This document shows, in pieces, positions 62,756-64,000 of a DNA stretch of 64,000 nucleotides (the first letter of the stretch is position 1; the number at the start of each line of letters is the position of its first letter). Source of the DNA: Pseudomonas fluorescens (GTDB taxonomy: Bacteria; Pseudomonadota; Gammaproteobacteria; Pseudomonadales; Pseudomonadaceae); NCBI RefSeq assembly GCF_902497995.1, contig NZ_CABVII010000018.1:93165-157164 (forward strand), in the 5' to 3' direction. The notes below the pieces were generated by a model. That model made no database searches. It was not told where the DNA came from and worked only from the letters and a program-made list of their open reading frames with translations. Position numbers and translations under genes: made by a program.

Positions 62756-63484
62756 ATGACTATTCACAAGCCCTTCCTCCTGGCAAGCCTATGTGCTGCC
62801 TTGTTTATTGGACAAGTTCAAGCGCATGGTTTGTGGACTGAACAGCGTCGCGGCAACATCGAAGTTATCTATGGTGATGGCGCGGAAGATGATGCGTTCA
62901 AAGCGGAAAAAATCAGCGGTGCCTGGGCCTATGACGCAACCGGCAAACAGATTCCGGTAACAGTACAGCGCCTCAATGATCACGCGCGCCTGCAACCGAT
63001 CAAGCCCCCGGCAATCTTGGCCGTGGCTTTGGATAATGGCGCCTGGTCACAAACACCCGACAAGAAATGGGTGAATTCCGGACGCTCGCAAGTTCCGAAC
63101 TCCGTGCATTCGCTTCATACCTACAAATACAGTTTGGCCATCTACCAGGAGGGGGCCAGACTGCCGGCGCTGGAGAAAATGAAGTTAGTCATTGTGCCGC
63201 AGATCGACCCGCTTAACGTCGGCCCTGGAAAACCACTGCCGGTGCGCGTACTGCTGGACGGCAAACCCGCAGCGGGCGTCAAGCTCATAGGGGACTACCG
63301 TAGCGCGCCGCATGAGGTCAGCGCTGAGACAAATGCCGAAGGTCGCGCAGAAATAGTGGTGCGTAACGAAGGCCTCAACATCATCGCTGCCGAAGTCATT
63401 GTGCCGGTCGAGAATGACAAGGATATCAATGAACGTGGCCTATTTACCTCTTTGACGTTTGTTGGTAGTGCGCACCATGATTAG
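62756..63484 (+). CDS. DUF4198 periplasmic metal-uptake-associated protein
   Basis: A 242-residue protein with signal peptide (FLLASLCAALFIGQVQA) and mature start HGLWTEQRRGNIEVIYGDGAEDDAF typical of DUF4198 (CbiK/NikM-like) proteins; GPGKPLPVRVLLDGKPAAGVKLIG is the Ig-like domain. Family members are often found next to TonB receptors and take part in metal handling. Appears monocistronic, followed by a GTGCAGC/GCTGCAC hairpin at 63484-63505. Confidence 0.8.
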   Translation: MTIHKPFLLASLCAALFIGQVQAHGLWTEQRRGNIEVIYGDGAEDDAFKAEKISGAWAYDATGKQIPVTVQRLNDHARLQPIKPPAILAVALDNGAWSQTPDKKWVNSGRSQVPNSVHSLHTYKYSLAIYQEGARLPALEKMKLVIVPQIDPLNVGPGKPLPVRVLLDGKPAAGVKLIGDYRSAPHEVSAETNAEGRAEIVVRNEGLNIIAAEVIVPVENDKDINERGLFTSLTFVGSAHHD

Positions 63485-63531
63485 TGCAGCATCTCTGGGC
63501 TGCACAAAGCCCGCAGCCGCCCCCGGGCGCG

Positions 63532-63775
63532 GTGGCTGTATCGCAGCTGCGACAAGGCCTGACAAATCGCTGCAGTCAATTCGGTAGATTACATAGGCTG
63601 CGGCGTTAGGCCGCAGTTACTGCTCAAGCGTGGGGTAAGGTCAGCAGCAACTATCGGCTGATTTAAGGATTCTGCTGTTTGCCGGGGTGAAAACAGTCGA
63701 TCCGAATTTCCCAGAGGCCAAGTTCGGCTTAGACAATTGCGTCGAAAGCTTAACCTGTGGAACATATCGAGGACG
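63532..63775 (+). repeat. Intergenic element copy R4 upstream of acs (R2-like plus R3-like joined)
   Basis: 63532-63664 matches R2 and 63664-63775 matches R3, joined without a gap. It includes the hairpin CTGCGGC/GCCGCAG at about 63598-63616. This is the promoter region of the acetyl-CoA synthetase gene and the likely parent of the copies. Confidence 0.88.
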
Positions 63776-63821
63776 CTTGCAAAACATTTAACAAAAACAA
63801 TTATTCACCGAGGTAAGAAAG

Positions 63822-64000
63822 ATGAGTGCGGCTTCTCTGTATCCCGTTCGTCCCGAGGTTGCGGCCAACACGCTGACTGATGAGGCGACCTACAAGGCCA
63901 TGTACCAGCAGTCGGTCGTCAACCCGGACGGCTTCTGGCGCGAGCAAGCCAAGCGCCTCGACTGGATCAAGCCTTTCACCACGGTGAAGCAGACGTCTTT
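63822..64000 (+). CDS. acsA: Acetyl-CoA synthetase, N-terminal part (3' end outside window)
   Basis: The 59 visible residues, beginning MSAASLYPVRPEVAANTL and including YQQSVVNPDGFWREQAKRLDWIKPFTTVKQTSF, match the N terminus of AMP-forming acetyl-CoA synthetase (Acs), which makes acetyl-CoA from acetate. GAGGTAAGAAAG precedes the ATG. In Pseudomonas acsA is activated by the MxtR/CrbS-ErdR/CrbR two-component system, so the upstream repeats probably contain that regulator's site. Confidence 0.93.
   Translation, partial: MSAASLYPVRPEVAANTLTDEATYKAMYQQSVVNPDGFWREQAKRLDWIKPFTTVKQTS

Overview
The window looks like a chromosomal segment of a fluorescent-group Pseudomonas. Coding density and GC are high. 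The content fits: acetoin dehydrogenase operon with an AcoR-type activator, OprD porin, DUF6124 protein, KGG-repeat stress protein, REP-type inverted repeats and an acetyl-CoA synthetase start at the right edge. No rRNA, tRNA or CRISPR array was recognised. All assignments come from reading the sequence; no database search was possible.

Layout. 1-2.4 kb: acyl-CoA dehydrogenase (5' cut by the window) and acyl-CoA ligase, then a large REP-like inverted repeat. 2.6-9.5 kb: acetoin catabolism. acoR faces acoX-acoA-acoB-acoC across an intergenic region holding GTCTCA half-sites, a textbook sigma-54 promoter and a 16-codon leader ORF whose stop overlaps the acoX start. After acoC a ribosome-binding site and ATG lead into only 10 codons, as if the next gene had been deleted. 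9.6-12.4 kb: LtaS-like sulfatase and a small membrane protein. 12.5-15.5 kb: sugar-alcohol genes (PfkB kinase, AraC regulator, divergent sorbitol-dehydrogenase-like SDR) without a transporter. 15.6-21.1 kb: envelope and stress genes (erythromycin-esterase family, three overlapping membrane genes, GFA enzyme, ClpP-like protease, KGG protein), with an Anr-type dyad nested in a larger inverted repeat.

21.1-24.6 kb is a patchwork of lower GC: debris of a molybdopterin oxidoreductase, ten copies of a 9-bp repeat, an MFS transporter, a DUF1963 gene behind a leader that is repeated 10 kb away, and a LysR tail fragment. 24.6-28.2 kb: RidA and a FecCD-type ABC importer whose three genes lie downstream of a cobalamin riboswitch. 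28.6-33.7 kb: a decayed type VI secretion locus. tssB, tssG, tssJ, tssE and an ImpA/OmpA gene look intact, but tssC is joined out of frame to the end of tssF, and tssK, tssL, tssM, tssH, hcp and vgrG are absent here.

34.5-50.9 kb: an aldehyde dehydrogenase, then a long catabolic block: HAD dehalogenase, FAD oxidoreductase, Tat-type peptide-binding protein, two permeases, a double ATPase, a three-subunit HcnABC-like amine dehydrogenase, ArgE-like deacylase, succinate-semialdehyde dehydrogenase and a tartrate/isopropylmalate-type dehydrogenase. Many of these overlap by 4 bp. Together they suggest uptake and oxidative cleavage of an opine-like or N-substituted amino acid, but the substrate is unknown.

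51.4-63.5 kb: class V aminotransferase, bicupin, GNAT, OprD porin, GhrA-like dehydrogenase, GabT-like aminotransferase, HAD, Lrp/AsnC, TonB receptor with a Fur-box-like site and a DUF4198 protein. The intergenic DNA upstream of acs at the right edge recurs here. Its distal half is found at 56.2 kb (and diverged at 54.4 kb), and its proximal half sits almost unchanged directly upstream of the GabT-like gene, with the ghrA-like gene between the two halves. This split duplication of an acs-type promoter region, the T6SS deletion scar and the acoX leader ORF are the most notable observations.
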